A stretch of 64,000 nucleotides of DNA from Syngnathus acus (taxonomy: Eukaryota; Chordata; Actinopteri; Syngnathiformes; Syngnathidae), in the NCBI RefSeq assembly GCF_901709675.1, contig NC_051094.1, positions 9,604,501 through 9,668,500 on the forward strand, read 5' to 3'. Positions 23,801 to 32,396 of this stretch are shown here, piece after piece. Position numbers and translations under genes: made by a program. The notes beneath the pieces are model-generated. The model saw nothing but the letters and a program-made list of their open reading frames with translations. It had not been told where the DNA came from and made no database searches. The number at the start of each line of letters is the position of its first letter. The first letter of the stretch is position 1.

Positions 23801-26800
23801 ACCGTATTAGTTGGATGTTAGCAGTGACTGCACATTTCTGTCATTGACACTCTTTTGCTCCTCTCCGGCTTTAGTTTTGGTTTGGCTCCAGCTGGTCCTC
23901 TCCAGGTTCTTACTCCAGTTAGCCCGAACCAGAGTATTGAAGCGGTCCTTCCTCTCAACACTGTGGGGCCTGTCATGAAGATGGAGCCTCTTAATAACCT
24001 GCAGGTAACACACTCAAATTGTTTACTTCAGATAAGGGAAGACTATACATGTTTATTTTGTATTGATCAAGGATGGGCAACTTAAATGATGGAAATATGG
24101 ACAAAATAAATGCTGGCCAGCGAATAGTGAAAATCTGTATCCTGTATAATTGACAGTTATTGAAATGCACTTGGAAAATATTCAATATGTTTTCCGCAGA
24201 AATAGGGTTGGCTCTTCAATAAAAGAAAATAAATAATGCAGAGATGTTATTGCCTGATCATAAAAACTAATCTGAACAGTGGCCTTTGCATTTCATTTAA
24301 ATATGTCACGTGTATTTAGGGTTGATATTGAAAACTAACTTATGTCTGCCCAAATTTATAATAATTATAATAATACATTTTCTCAAGGTTGCCGTACATC
24401 AAGGACATTAAATAAAATCTATCCCTGCATTTTTTTAATTACTTTATGTATGCCTCATGCTTAAATGTGAAGCACCAAAATATTTTGTGGTTCAAGTATT
24501 TCTGATCATTTATTTTCATTTTTATTAATGTGATCATGGTGTTAGTCCTAGTAGCTGCTTAACAATGTCGCTGAAATGTTTTCTTTCAATAAAAACAGTA
24601 GCCCCCACACGATAGCATTATACAGTAATAGTTTGAAGCAGGAAGAATAGCAGATGGAACAGTCGCTGTCGAAAGAAGGCTAAAAGCTTCTAGAGGTGGG
24701 GGGGCGGCAATCATCAATAGTCATGCAACACGTGGCTCTTTTATTTCTTTTTGCCCTTCTCTGGCTTGCTACTCTACTTTCATGGGCACCACACTCTAGT
24801 TTGACATCCTCTCAGATATATATATGTTTTGTTTCTGAAGCTTTTTTCATTCTTTAGTGCTGATGGAAGGTAGCATCCCAGAATATTATTTGGAGTACTC
24901 TTTAAACCACCGATAAGTAGTTTCTGTTTTTGTAGCATCCTCACTGGCTGAAACCTTTTATGGCAAATGTGCACATTAAAGAGGAAAAAAGCTTCAGTGT
25001 CTTTGGAGAGACGCATTTTGACTGCAGGCTTTTCATTATTAATCATATTCACCCGCTGCGTTGAGCGGGGTGCCAAACCCCTCAAGTGATCAGTTTAGCT
25101 AAGATAGCAGATTGCTTCATTAAGTGCAGCCTCATTGATCATTTATCAGCACTTTTTTTTTTTTTAATCTCACTGACTTTGTGTTAAAATGGCCCTCTGT
25201 TACTCATATAGGTGGCCTAGCAACTTGTGGCAACAGCTGACGCTTGACAAAAGTGGCTTGCCCATTATGGATCTCAAGTTCTATATAGTCCATGATGGCT
25301 GGGTTTTTGGAAGCCAGCAATGTAAAGAAATGGGGGTGTCTGATTTACTAAGATTCCAAATAGAAGCTGCACTGCCTCACAATAAAATATATTTCTGTTA
25401 TTTTTCTTCTGTAAGCTACATAAGGTCATCAGAATGGGAGGGGCGATCAAAGATTGAACAGTATTAGAAGAAACCCATTTTTAAGGCAGAAAAGGTCACT
25501 GCGTGATGACCTGAGATGCTCCACTCTTGTGAATAAATTTTGTGCTAATGTGACGAGGTAGAAATGACTGTACGGGAATATTTTGTACGGCATTTGACAA
25601 GTGGCAATTATTTTTGTGTTGTTTTCTCTTGCGGTTTCCTTCCCCCCCATCTTGAACACGGCTGGTCTCCTAGGTGGCCGTTAAGAACAACATTGACGTC
25701 TTCTACTTCAGCTGCCAGTACCCCATCAGCATGCTCTTTGTAGAGGACGGCAAGATGGGTGAGTGATTTTGCCGCAGCTCTTCACTCAATGCCCTCAAAT
25801 CCATTTAATGTAGCTAAGGCCAGCATCTGTCAGGAAGAGCCCTTAAATCATAGATTAGATGTGATGTGGAGGTTCATATGCACTTATCTACATCTTGTGT
25901 GTGTTTAAATGTGTTGCTGCTAGATCCAAAACAGAGTATCTCCCGTGCCTTGTTTGTTTAGTGATATTGTCTCATTAGCACAAAAACGTTGGCCTTACCG
26001 TGTACCTTGGCTTTTTATTTGCAGAGCGACAGGTGTTCCTTGCCACATGGAAAGACATTCCGAATGAAAATGAGTCCAAGTTCCAGCTCAACGACTGCCA
26101 TCTTAATGCAGGTGAGAAAGACTTTGCCGTCGAGCGGTGTCACACATCATATAGCGTAACAAAGATGAAATTCATTTGTAGTCATTTGAAGCAAATTGTA
26201 TTTAGTGACATTTCATAAGCTTCAATCCCTATTTGTGTTGGATAATTTGGTTTTATGCAAGCAGCGAAGGAGCTGAGCTGGAGAAGGAATGTTAATGACC
26301 GCTTAATGGATATTTTCCCTCACGGATAATTCACAAGTGTGAGCCAAAAAAATGACACTTTGCAGCCTCGTGCATCACATCAAGTCAGACCCTTTGGAAG
26401 ACTATTTATTAGCAAATCATTGACTAGATTTGTAAGTGGTCATATTGTGGTTCAGATGACTCTTTGGTTTTTCAAAGATGCGGCATCAAGTAAACTGCAA
26501 GGCAGCAACATCTTCACCATAGCCAAGCGAACTGTGGAGGGTCAGGACATGCTGTACCAGTCCATGAAACTCACCAATGGAATTTGGGTGCTGGCTGAAC
26601 TCAGGGCCCAGGCAGGAAACCCCAACTATACGGTGAGTTCACACAGGGTTTCAAAACCTTTTCAGCTTTAATGTAACATTTAATGATTCACAAAAAGAAC
26701 ATCATGCTGCCAACTTGATGGTAGTGTGATGGTTGAAGCCCACTTTGCTATGTCAGAAGCAAGATGACTAGCTATGATTGACCAGCAAATCGCTGAAGGC

Positions 26801-28681
26801 ATGAAAAAATGAAGGTTTTGAAGTTGAGTCAGATTGAAATGCTGTGGCATGATATTATAAAGGCTGAAACTGGTCATGTGCGTGTGAGATTAGATTTTTT
26901 TCCATCATTTGATCTCACCCAATATTGATCTCAAAACATCCAAGATTTTCCCAACCCCAATTTGAAAACTTAAAGTTTATGAAAGTATTTGAAAGTTCAA
27001 TTTGAGTAGTTTCTGCAATGTCTGTCTGACCTTTTCTTTCTGGTTGTGACTGGTTGAACAGTAGATGAATCACTGAAGCATTTCTATTGACCGGAATGTA
27101 ATTATATCCTTTATACCTTTGTATCTCTTCCGCAGTGTAAGACTAGAAAACAAACAAATTGTTGAGTAGAGAAGGCAGACATGATTAGATACTCATGTGC
27201 AATAATGAGTGAGTAGAAGGAAAGAGAGACATGCGATGATTGTTCTATGACATATCAATAATAGGTTGTGTGTGTTTGTTTTATGACCTTGCATGTCTGA
27301 ACTTGTCTCAGCCTTGATGGATCATGGTTTGGCTTAGACTTTCTGGATGATGGGTCCTGAATGACAACCTTGGCGTGACCTCAACCCTCCCGCTGCGCGC
27401 ATCATCTTTTTCTTTCGTCCGTCTCCACTACTCCGTTTGACACCTCGTTGTTCTTTTTCAGAAATGTGAATGAATCAATTCACCTATGTTATTAGGTAAC
27501 AAACAGTGGTAAAAAAAAAACAAATTCAAAGTCATGCCTGTGAAAAGTTACTCATGTAACTAGCTAGTGATTGTTTTTCCTTATTTACTGGTGAGACTCG
27601 GGCTGAAGTAAAAGCAGGTTTCAATAATTGATAGGTTTTTTTGCTTTTAATATATGCTGCTAACCGTTTGCATTTTATGATTATGCTCTCTCTGTCTTAT
27701 GTTGAGACTCAGCAGTTTGTGGGCGTTGATCTATGTGTTTGTTAGGTTATTGCTCATTAGCGATGAAAAGCAAAGATGGTGCTTCTTGTTCACTGTTCTG
27801 TGACCGCGTCGCTTGCCTCCTGGCTGCTTGCGCTTTGTTCATTGGCATGACACGCTGAACCCACAACGGCGGGGGCTATTTTTAGATGAGAAGGAGATGA
27901 GGCCACTGCGTATTTTTTGGCCCACGTTGCACTCTGGAAGAAAATATGTTAACACTAATTGTTACAACAGTTGAACACGGACGTGAAATGGTTTCACTTT
28001 AGCAGCTTTCTCCCTAAAGAAGTAACTTAATTGGCTTCAGTTCTCCCATGACACTTAACTTCTTGGCCTTGCATATTTTAGTCTTGTCCCAGTTCTGCAC
28101 TCCGCGTCTATACTAGGTTTGACTGGGATTGACTGACTTTAAACATTTTCTATCTAACCCCCGGAGGAAAGAAGGAAGAGCAAAAAAGTGATTGGAGCTC
28201 AGTCACTCACTCCTATTTTACCTTAGTTTGATTGTGATTGGATAATTCTGAACATGGCCCTATCCCCAATTATAAGAGGGTGTCTAACTTATGCAACCAC
28301 ATTAACTCAATTCTTTTGACCTCCCCTTTTGAATATGTATCATTTTGTTGTTGTTGGATTTTTGGGGGGGACTTAGATAGGTCATGTTAATGGTGGAATA
28401 AATTTAGAAATGATTTATCCTGTTTTCAATATAATATGTCCAAAAATCCTATAATGTGTGAAGAGTGTACAGAATTGTGTCAATTTTAGCCAACCCTGCC
28501 CCTTTAACCTAGTGATGAAAGAAATATGGAACCTTCCACTATAAATGCACATCAACACTTAAAACAGTCATCACGTTGTTAAAGACTGCTTTGTGATCTT
28601 TCGTAGGTCTCTCTGAGATGCAGAGCCCCCGAGGTTTCCCAGTGTGTGTTCCAGAGCTACGAAGCGGTGCTGAAGAACTGA
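17827..28681 (+). CDS. ap1b1: AP-1 complex subunit beta-1 (beta1-adaptin)
   Basis: A large subunit of the AP-1 clathrin adaptor, which sorts cargo between the trans-Golgi network and endosomes. 22 coding exons join in phase to give 954 residues (human 949). Residues 1 to about 590 are the helical adaptin trunk. Residues 590-730 are the hinge, with a clathrin box LLNLD (631-635) and DLFDL. The remainder is the appendage (ear) domain, ending EAVLKN. The start ATG at 17827 encodes [20 protein letters not shown]. That start, [17 protein letters not shown] and [10 protein letters not shown] match beta1 rather than the AP2B1 paralogue (TTNKK, NNEKKEKRKE, SSLF, SLRDLIADSN). Exon 1 is noncoding. The hinge contains two microexons. 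Confidence 0.97.
18112..18217 (+). CDS. ap1b1: ap1b1 exon, residues 13-48
   Basis: Acceptor attcatgcag, donor gtaagc. Encodes [20 protein letters not shown] and onward to MTVGKDV, the basic N-terminal helix region of the trunk. Confidence 0.96.
18305..18440 (+). CDS. ap1b1: ap1b1 exon, residues 48-93
   Basis: Acceptor tttgcag, donor gtacat. Encodes [20 protein letters not shown] and onward to VNTFVK; SALF is diagnostic for beta1. Confidence 0.97.
18549..18794 (+). CDS. ap1b1: ap1b1 exon, residues 94-175
   Basis: Acceptor ctatccag, donor gtacaa, 82 codons in phase 0. Begins [20 protein letters not shown] and ends DLISDSNPM; helical repeats of the trunk. Confidence 0.97.
18869..19059 (+). CDS. 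ap1b1: ap1b1 exon, residues 176-239
   Basis: Acceptor tgttcag, donor gtaagt. Encodes [20 protein letters not shown] and onward to [13 protein letters not shown]. Confidence 0.97.
19150..19371 (+). CDS. ap1b1: ap1b1 exon, residues 239-313
   Basis: Acceptor tcaaaccag, donor gtaaat. Encodes [20 protein letters not shown] and onward to [22 protein letters not shown] is beta1-like. Confidence 0.97.
19507..19627 (+). CDS. ap1b1: ap1b1 exon, residues 313-353
   Basis: Acceptor cctttcag, donor gtatac. Encodes [20 protein letters not shown] and onward to SQANIAQ. Confidence 0.97.
19727..19822 (+). CDS. ap1b1: ap1b1 exon, residues 354-385
   Basis: Acceptor ttgctgcag, donor gtgaga, 32 codons. Encodes [20 protein letters not shown] and onward to CAIKVE. 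Confidence 0.97.
19896..19985. mobile_element. Fragment of a dispersed teleost repeat
   Basis: The run attgaatataggttgaaaag, then ggatttgcaaattattgtat, and the final caattggggtt match in order segments of an interspersed repeat I recall from many fish genomes. The middle is degraded. It sits in an ap1b1 intron; I do not assign a family. Confidence 0.55.
20187..20302 (+). CDS. ap1b1: ap1b1 exon, residues 386-424
   Basis: Acceptor gttactag, donor gtaagt. Encodes [20 protein letters not shown] and onward to IFRKYPN, ending two bases into a Lys codon. Confidence 0.97.
20303..21333 (+). other. ap1b1: ap1b1 intron
   Basis: A 1.03-kb AT-rich intron between the residue-424 split codon and the next exon. 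Nothing further is recognised. A 172-codon open frame here is intron run-on into the following exon. Confidence 0.85.
21334..21499 (+). CDS. ap1b1: ap1b1 exon, residues 424-479
   Basis: Acceptor gtttgcag, donor gtgagt. Completes the Lys codon, then [20 protein letters not shown] and onward to GFHDESTQ. Confidence 0.97.
21820..21918 (+). CDS. ap1b1: ap1b1 exon, residues 480-512
   Basis: Acceptor gtgctacag, donor gtaaga, 33 codons. Encodes [20 protein letters not shown] and onward to LSLATQ. Confidence 0.97.
22013..22272 (+). CDS. ap1b1: ap1b1 exon, residues 513-599
   Basis: Acceptor tttgtccag, donor gtgagt. Encodes [20 protein letters not shown] and onward to [19 protein letters not shown], the end of the trunk and entry to the hinge. 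Confidence 0.96.
22410..22611 (+). CDS. ap1b1: ap1b1 hinge exon with clathrin box, residues 599-666
   Basis: Acceptor ttgccgccag, donor gtaaag. It carries a Pro/Thr-rich hinge and [11 protein letters not shown], which contains the clathrin box LLNLD, then [13 protein letters not shown]. Confidence 0.95.
22766..22786 (+). CDS. ap1b1: ap1b1 hinge microexon, 7 codons
   Basis: A 21-base exon between acceptor cacccgcag and donor gtaatg, encoding MGDESEP, in the place of human MGDEPEG. An alternative donor (gtgagg at 22796) would extend it in phase by three codons (VMT). Confidence 0.8.
22955..23041 (+). CDS. ap1b1: Possible alternative proline-rich hinge exon of ap1b1
   Basis: 87 bases (29 codons) after a fair acceptor, tctttccatcag. 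The frame continues from the preceding microexon, rich in Pro, Ser and Gln with no stop. The proposed donor, GAG|GTTGGT, is weak, and no human counterpart is known to me. It would keep the frame if included, so it could be a cassette exon or chance. Confidence 0.28.
23325..23354 (+). CDS. ap1b1: ap1b1 hinge microexon, 10 codons
   Basis: A 30-base exon between acceptor tttccag and donor gtaagt, encoding [10 protein letters not shown]. It resembles a Gly-rich hinge segment of AP2B1, which supports its reality. Phase 0 on both sides, so it can be skipped without a frameshift. Confidence 0.82.
23430..23567 (+). CDS. ap1b1: ap1b1 exon, residues 684-729
   Basis: Acceptor gacctgcag, donor gtaagt, 46 codons. 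Encodes [20 protein letters not shown] and then [14 protein letters not shown], with the DLFDL motif, ending YVPPKT at the hinge-ear junction. Confidence 0.95.
23650..23795 (+). CDS. ap1b1: ap1b1 ear exon, residues 730-778
   Basis: Acceptor ttttctag, donor gtaaca. Encodes [20 protein letters not shown] and onward to [11 protein letters not shown], the start of the appendage domain. Confidence 0.96.
23875..24004 (+). CDS. ap1b1: ap1b1 ear exon, residues 778-821
   Basis: Acceptor ccggctttag, donor gtaaca. Encodes [20 protein letters not shown] and onward to [10 protein letters not shown]. Confidence 0.96.
24005..25673 (+). other. ap1b1: ap1b1 intron
   Basis: A 1.67-kb AT-rich intron inside the ear domain. 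No exon, RNA gene or clear transposon was seen. Confidence 0.85.
25674..25758 (+). CDS. ap1b1: ap1b1 ear exon, residues 822-850
   Basis: Acceptor gtctcctag, donor gtgagt. Encodes [20 protein letters not shown] and LFVEDGKM. Confidence 0.97.
26025..26111 (+). CDS. ap1b1: ap1b1 ear exon, residues 850-879
   Basis: Acceptor ttatttgcag, donor gtgaga. Encodes [20 protein letters not shown] and QLNDCHLNA. Confidence 0.97.
26478..26632 (+). CDS. ap1b1: ap1b1 ear exon, residues 879-930
   Basis: Acceptor ggtttttcaaag, donor gtgagt. Encodes [20 protein letters not shown], then [20 protein letters not shown] and QAGNPNYT. Confidence 0.97.
26633..28606 (+). other. ap1b1: ap1b1 last intron
   Basis: A 1.97-kb intron; nothing coding or repetitive is recognised in it. 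Confidence 0.85.
28607..28681 (+). CDS. ap1b1: ap1b1 terminal coding exon, residues 931-954
   Basis: Acceptor tctttcgtag. Encodes [20 protein letters not shown] and VLKN, then TGA at 28679-28681. It joins GNPNYT directly, without the extra acidic residues of some human isoforms. Confidence 0.96.
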   Translation, partial: VSLRCRAPEVSQCVFQSYEAVLKN

Positions 28682-28696
28682 GAGAGGAGGGGCGAA

Positions 28697-28710
28697 AATA
28701 AAACAATAAA
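28697..28710 (+). terminator. ap1b1: Two AATAAA signals just after the ap1b1 stop
   Basis: AATAAA at 28697-28702 and again at 28705-28710, only 16 and 24 bases after the stop codon. If used, the 3'UTR would be under about 60 bases. I saw no other AATAAA in the next kilobase. Confidence 0.35.
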
Positions 28711-28957
28711 CAATGATGGGCCAGATGCTGCCGTCTGGTTCTCCTGCCCGTGGACCACTTCACACTGTCATGCAGTGGTTGCTGCAAACTATCTACCAGC
28801 TCTTCATTAGTTTTTCCATCATTTATTGCTCAGTTTAGATTTCTTTTCAACCTGATTGAATTTGTACGAGTCAGCTTTCTCTAAATGACCCAGCTCATCC
28901 AAATGTGCAGGTCTAGCGCACGTGAACTGCAAGCAGATGGTCTTGGCTTTCTCATTA

Positions 28958-28979
28958 GTGTGTGTGTGTGTGTGTGTGT
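28958..28979. repeat. (GT)n microsatellite
   Basis: Eleven uninterrupted GT units. Confidence 0.9.
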
Positions 28980-29094
28980 TTGTTTGTGTTTCTTTCATTT
29001 TGACACCATATCTGGACTTTGGATAGACTGAAAGGTCCCTCTGAGGTCTATTGTAGTCATTGCATTCTTTGCTTTTTTTGTTGGTAGATGTGCC

Positions 29095-29117
29095 TGTGTG
29101 TGTGTGTGTGTGTGTGT
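29095..29117. repeat. (TG)n microsatellite
   Basis: About eleven TG units, about 115 bases from the previous GT array. Confidence 0.9.
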
Positions 29118-30906
29118 TTGCATCAGGGCAGCAGAATGTGGCCAACTGAGATGAAGGCTGAACAGGACTAAGTGTAAATGATGGAGACGTTTGTAACACC
29201 AAAGTAATGTGTGCATGTTAGTATGGCTGGCTAGGACAGTGCTCGGTTTCTCACCCTTGTACTCTGAAGATTAATTGAAGTTCCCCCCCAGTCACTACAC
29301 TGATGCCCTTTTCATCAGCTCTGCAAGGTGTATACATCTGTCACCTTTTATATCGATTTATTTTGCAGGTGGCTCTCTTACAGGTGTTTGTGGGGACATC
29401 TGATGTTTGGGAAAAAAAAAAAAGGTAATGCTGAATCAGTTGTTTTTTTGATTGTTTGTCCTTTGAGTCTCCATCATCCAAAATGGAAATATTAAAATTC
29501 TTGATCAATTGTGCTTCGTTACTTTTTCTTCCAGTGCGTTTTAAGCCAAACGTAGTCCCGTTGACGTTATAGTTCATATTATAGAAAATACAGTGATAGA
29601 TTTAAGACGACCTTTGTCAATAGATTCCTGTTGGAGCCTCAAGTCAAAGCGGCTCGCCTGGGAGGCCGTTTAAGGTCTGCACCACTCTGAGGGAACGACA
29701 ACGATTTTAGCCGCGTCGCTTCAAAGGGGGCCACTATGCTACCCTGGGCAATCAAGGTCATAAACTGGTGTATTGACTTCCTTGTCCCTTCAGTCACTGT
29801 TGCGACTGTTGTCTCGTCTTTCCGGACAATCAATAAGATTGATCAGGTTTTGTAAGTGCCTGCCAACAGAGGGCATCGCTGAATTGGACACGGACTCCTG
29901 CAGTGCAGTGATTGACTCAGTACACCATATACAAGCCTTTATGGGGCCCTAAACTTCATTTGACTGTGGTGTCACCTTTGCATGACTCTACTAATAGGGA
30001 ACTAGGATTTTGATGTTTGTCATCTTTTTCATTTCTTTGAATAGGCCAGAGGGCCCCCAAGCAGCCACTTTGTTCTCTTCTGCCTTAGGCCAACCCTGTC
30101 TCTATGGAATATTTTCTCAAAAGATGTTGAGATTACATCACATTACATATTCTCAGTCAGTTAGACCGCCTGGCTTCACTCTCAATAGCATACAGCCACA
30201 AGGCTGTGTTTTCTCACTTATGATTCTGTGAGTAATATTAGAGATTATTGGAGCAAATATCTGATGGCAACCTCAAATATGCTGAATATGATCTGGTTTT
30301 GTGATAGTTTCATCAGCAGCTCATAGCCGTGCACTGTGCTAATTACGAACTTTTTATCAATGTCTTAGCAGCACTTTTTGACCTGGCTGTTTCTGTTAAT
30401 GAATGACCAAGATTTTGCATGCACTCCACTGCACTGTCCCTGCCGATGCCAAAGCTGTTCCAATTTTCGTATCCAGCTAATGTTTTATGAGGAGTGAAGC
30501 AGAAAAGAGGTCAACTGCCTCACACTATTAAACACACTGGACTCAACATTAGATACACCAGAAAAATCTAATGATGTCCAGTCGAGAAGCTGTAGGAGGT
30601 GTAGGCTTGTAGACCACAACAATGTATTCCACTGGACATATCTTACATAAGAAATGACTCTCAAGCAAGTCTAGCCTAAAAAAAAATAGTGACCTAATGT
30701 GGACCAGTCAGAAATGGCCTATTCCTCCATGGAACCCTAAGCAAAGGTAGAATTTGGTGAATTTTGATCACACCCAGTCAGTAAACTCCTTCCACTGTGC
30801 AGCTCTGGCAGTGTTGTAAAAAATGTGCAAAACCTTAATTAAACAACACTAACAACAACATAAATGCAAGCATTACTGTCTTCCCTCAATACCCCAGGCT
30901 TTAGTA

Positions 30907-30921
30907 GGGCCCCCTAGCGGT
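30907..30921 (-). promoter_or_regulatory. CTCF-like motif (weaker)
   Basis: The minus strand reads ACCGCTAGGGGGCCC, a partial match to the CTCF core, between ap1b1 and rasl10a. Confidence 0.3.
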
Positions 30922-31599
30922 CACTGACTGCGCGTTCTGGAAAAGTGAGTAAGCTCGTGTAAAATATGGATGAGTGGATACTTTTCGTGAAATATTTGTC
31001 TGGCAGCGTCCTGTGAGCTCCTCGTAAAATACACGGCTTGCCTCGATAAAGTTTAGGACACACTGCATGAGTGGCCACCGAGTGTTAGTAGGCATGCAGG
31101 CAGGTCTCCTTCCAATTTTAAAAGAATGAAGATTTTTACAAGCATCACGGGAGACCTGCGCAAGTGCACATAAAAGTGGTGCCCATGGTGGGGCTGTGAT
31201 GGATTGGGCTCATCGTCCCTGCCCTGACCGTGGACCCGCTCTCTCCACTAATCAGTCGTGTCCCTCGGCGAGATGATGTGCACGCCTGCATCTCCGTGAC
31301 AGCTTCCACACTGAATCACGTGACAGAAGGAGGGAGAGAGAAAGAGAGAAGCTGGTGCCTTATCCGCAGACGCACGGTGCTCGTCAATAGGATGCCATAA
31401 CAGAAACCACACGCCTGACACACGACTGCGTGGATGATCTTTTTTTTTTCTTAATACGACCCAAAGTCGAATGAGTCCATCTATGCCGTCGATTTGAGCA
31501 AGAATAATATGTGGAAGACGTACGACAGTGTGTGATTTTAGCACACGTGGAGCGCGTCTGGGTGCCGTGTGATGGAGGTGCGTGGAAACGGTGCATCGT

Positions 31600-32180
31600 G
31601 GGGATGAAGACACCGAGGGCTCCTGCGCGTCTCGGCCAAGGTCAGATTGGAGCAAGGCTATAATTTTGTCCATGTGGAGGACACCCAAGTGGGGTCCCAC
31701 GAAGGGGGTCTCTCATTGGGGGGAAAAAAACAGTTTCTCATCCGTGTCCGAGGGTTTTAATTATTTCATTATTTATCATTTCAGCGCGTGTAAACCGGCC
31801 GTAATTAATTCATCATTCGGATTATATTGTCGTAATTAATTGAATTTCATGTATTTTTATTATTTTTTATTTTTTTACAAATCTTTCTATTATCATTGAC
31901 GACAAATCACAGCATGTATATTCAAATTGCCTTCTTCAAAAGGAATTAGAAACTTTGTTTTACACGCGTTTAAAACAACAAATGAAAATGTTTTTCTGGG
32001 TTGTTATTTGTGTCCCTCCCACTCCACAGGATGCTTTTACAGAGAACACAAGTCTGCTGGCTGCCTGGATTATTTGTTCGGCCCTCCAGCCTGGAGCTGT
32101 AACTTGGCTCTCTGTGATCCACCTGCGATAAATCGAGCTTGACTTCCGGGTGTCCATGGTGTTGACCCGGGGCACCAGGA
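31600..32180 (+). promoter_or_regulatory. rasl10a: rasl10a 5' region with possible UTR splice acceptor
   Basis: CpG-containing sequence near 31560-31640 could hold a promoter and noncoding exon (possible donor AAG|GTCAGA near 31640). A strong pyrimidine tract and cactccacag end at 32029, so the coding exon may begin at 32030 with about 150 bases of 5'UTR. This is inferred from splice signals only. Confidence 0.3.
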
Positions 32181-32396
32181 ATGGTGGAGACGCTGAGTAT
32201 CGCCGTCATCGGTGCTCCCGGAGTGGGCAAAACTTCGATCATTCGCCAGTTCATCTACAACGACTTCTCCGAGGTGTACACGCCGACCCGTTCTAGATAT
32301 GTGTACCGACCCTCCGTCATCCTCAACGGGAGCATGTACGAACTGAAGGTCCTGGACGTCCCTCCGATCTCCTCCTTTCCGTCCAGCTCCAGTCAG
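32181..32396 (+). CDS. rasl10a: rasl10a exon 1, residues 1-72
   Basis: The ATG begins [20 protein letters not shown]; the exon ends SSFPSSSSQ at donor gtaacg, 72 codons in phase 0. It contains the P-loop and the switch regions. Confidence 0.92.

Larger units (their letters stand above)
28711..31599. other. ap1b1-rasl10a intergenic region
   Basis: AT-rich sequence with two (TG)n microsatellites and a CTCF-like site. Open frames are short or low-complexity translations of the microsatellites. A 150-codon minus-strand frame at 31248-31700 resembles no family I know. Confidence 0.7.

Noticed and set aside
17827-28681. AP2B1 as identity of the adaptin gene
   Set aside because: Diagnostic positions ([28 protein letters not shown]) and neighbours gas2l1, rasl10a and osbp2 all favour AP1B1.
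31248-31700. 150-codon minus-strand open frame upstream of rasl10a
   Set aside because: No recognised domain, and its Arg/His-rich composition is typical of chance translation of CpG-bearing DNA.
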